The notes beneath the pieces are model-generated. The model was not told where the DNA came from, did not search any database, and saw nothing but the letters and a program-made list of their open reading frames with translations. Shown here piece after piece: positions 62,913-64,000 of a DNA stretch of 64,000 nt. Position numbers and translations under genes: made by a program. How positions within the stretch are numbered: position 1 is the first letter of the stretch; each line of letters opens with the position of its first letter. The DNA is from Medakamo hakoo (Eukaryota; Chlorophyta; Trebouxiophyceae; Coccomyxaceae): NCBI GenBank assembly GCA_026636295.1, contig CP089457.1, forward strand, positions 615,001-679,000, read 5' to 3'.

Positions 62913-64000
62913 ATGTCGGCGTTGCAGGCCCGGTGTCCCACCGCGGGCCCTCGCACGGTCGCAGCCGCGCCCGCCCGGCCGGCGGCGCGGGGACTGCCGC
63001 CGCTGCGCCGCCGGACGACGACTGCGCCGGTGCTCGCCTTGTCTCCCTCGGAGGTGCGTTTTGGAGGTCTCGGAACATCTCGTCACGCCCGTTTCGTGTT
63101 ACGGATGCCTTCGACTAAAGGCCTCGGGGGCGGGTGATGGGCGGCGGTGCAGCGGCACCCGGCATGCGGGCGGGCAGCAATTGGTGGCGCCTGTTCTGTG
63201 AGGCTTTCTTCCATGAGCGGAAAAGTCCGCCTCCGGGGGCCTCGCCCCGCGCCGTGACCCGCTCGCTGGGCGAGCAAGACGGTCGACAATACGACGCAGG
63301 GCGGGCGAGCGGAGTTGAGGCGTGCGACGTGGTCGCCGCGCCCGATTCGCGGCTGCTTCCGCAGGCCGTCGGCTCGCCTTCCGCGGCCAGCAACTCCTGC
63401 GTGCTGTCCTCTCTTCGCGACGGCCCTCCGTTATTGCCGCCAGCCGCCGCTTTCCCGCGCACGCAACCCCCGCCAAAGGGTGAACTAGTCTTCGCACAAG
63501 CCATCACGCGCGCGGAAACGCTCACAACCCCCCTCCCATCGCGAAAAAACAGGAGTCGTCCGCGACCGGCCCTGCGAGCGCGACGCTGCCGTCCACCCTC
63601 TCCGCCCCGCCCGCCTTCGGCGCCACCACCCGCATGGCCCGTGGCTCCTTTGGCGGCGGCGGTGCAACGCTCCAACGCGCCCGCCTGAGCCTGCTGCAAA
63701 AGGTGAGCTTGTGCGCAAGAGTTGGGCGGGCGGAGGGAGAAATTGGTCGCGAGCCGCTCGCTCTCTTCCCCGACCCGACCTCACCCATCCACCCATCCAC
63801 CCACCCCTCCCCACTCTCCCAGTCCCGCACCGTCGAACCAAAGCTCGACTTTTCGGGCGGCGGCGGCGGCATCGGTAAAAACATCCACAACGGCGGCGGT
63901 GGCGGCGGCGGCGACGACGACGACGACGACTACTTCGGCAACTTCGACGACGGCGGCGACGGCGGCGGCGACGGCGGCCGCGACCCCTTTTGGCGCGCGG
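62913..64000 (+). CDS. Plastid-type protein, N-terminal part, possibly RETICULATA-related; cut by window edge
   Basis: Exons are 62913-63053, 63553-63702 and 63823-64000 (continuing), all phase 0, with GTGCGT/AACAG and GTGAGC/CCCAG sites. The first ~95 residues are basic and Ala/Arg/Ser-rich, as in transit peptides. After SRTVEPKLDFSGG comes GIGKNIHNGG, a Gly run, six Asp and YFGNFDDGGDGGGD. Gly/Asp-rich linkers of this type with DDYF precede the membrane domain of RETICULATA-related (DUF3411) chloroplast envelope proteins. The decisive part is outside the window, so the name is tentative. Intron 1 is 499 nt, unusually long here. It is divergent with the ubiquitin-like gene, 198 nt between starts. 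Confidence 0.45.

Noticed and set aside
1-64000. Transposable elements, old virus-like elements, rRNA genes, CRISPR arrays, bacterial operons
   Set aside because: No reverse transcriptase, integrase, transposase, capsid or envelope-type frame, terminal repeat, rRNA segment or spaced direct-repeat array was recognised.

Overview
This window looks like nuclear DNA from a compact, very GC-rich green alga (Chlorophyta); I do not assign a genus. The evidence is as follows. Several genes are plant- or plastid-type: the thylakoid Tat subunit HCF106/TATB, a DUF1118-type protein, a PAP/fibrillin-like protein, a plant-type uncoupling protein and ATP-citrate lyase subunit A. Most genes carry introns of about 90-250 nt with GTGCGT or GTGAGT donors, C-rich polypyrimidine tracts and CAG acceptors. 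A TGTAA motif, the usual poly(A) signal of green algae, lies downstream of at least eight stop codons. Proteins carry long Ala, Gly and Pro runs, as expected when GC pressure is strong. I find no rRNA, convincing tRNA, CRISPR array or transposable element.

I can support 33 protein genes, about one per 1.9 kb, two of them cut by the window ends. Most start as divergent pairs or form short same-strand runs. 1-7 kb: PfkB sugar kinase (cut), a 99-aa orphan, a split-barrel/DUF2470 protein, a DUF1118 protein, FolD and HCF106. 7-15 kb: a heat-shock factor, the splicing factor SLU7 and the Pol III factor BRF1. 15-25 kb: a membrane-anchored pseudokinase, the cohesin-release factor WAPL, ribosomal stalk protein P1 and an uncoupling protein. 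25-36.9 kb: CPSF100, a SOUL protein, an FNR-like reductase, Enhancer of polycomb and the DDX11/CHL1 helicase. 36.9-43.7 kb, all on the minus strand: HPPK-DHPS, a PH-domain protein, a PAP/fibrillin-like protein and a BASS transporter. 44-53.7 kb: MCM4, a secreted orphan, a second PH-like protein, the HAS1/DDX18 helicase and the Pol III subunit RPC6. 54-64 kb: a metacaspase homologue lacking both catalytic residues, a GATA factor, ATP-citrate lyase A, a coiled-coil orphan, a ubiquitin-like tail-anchored protein, and the start of a plastid-type protein.

The genes do not form one pathway. Recurring themes are chromosome replication and cohesion (MCM4, DDX11, WAPL), RNA polymerase III (BRF1, RPC6), RNA processing (SLU7, CPSF100, HAS1) and folate metabolism (FolD, HPPK-DHPS).

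The observations most worth following are the dead metacaspase with a predicted lipid-anchored N-terminus, the transmembrane pseudokinase, a 15-nt intercistronic gap suggesting a dicistronic mRNA, a probable GC-AG intron in RPC6, an exon consisting only of the start codon, and E2F-like sites in the MCM4 and WAPL/P1 promoters. All gene models were built by eye from reading frames, splice motifs and recalled family motifs; no alignment or search was run.
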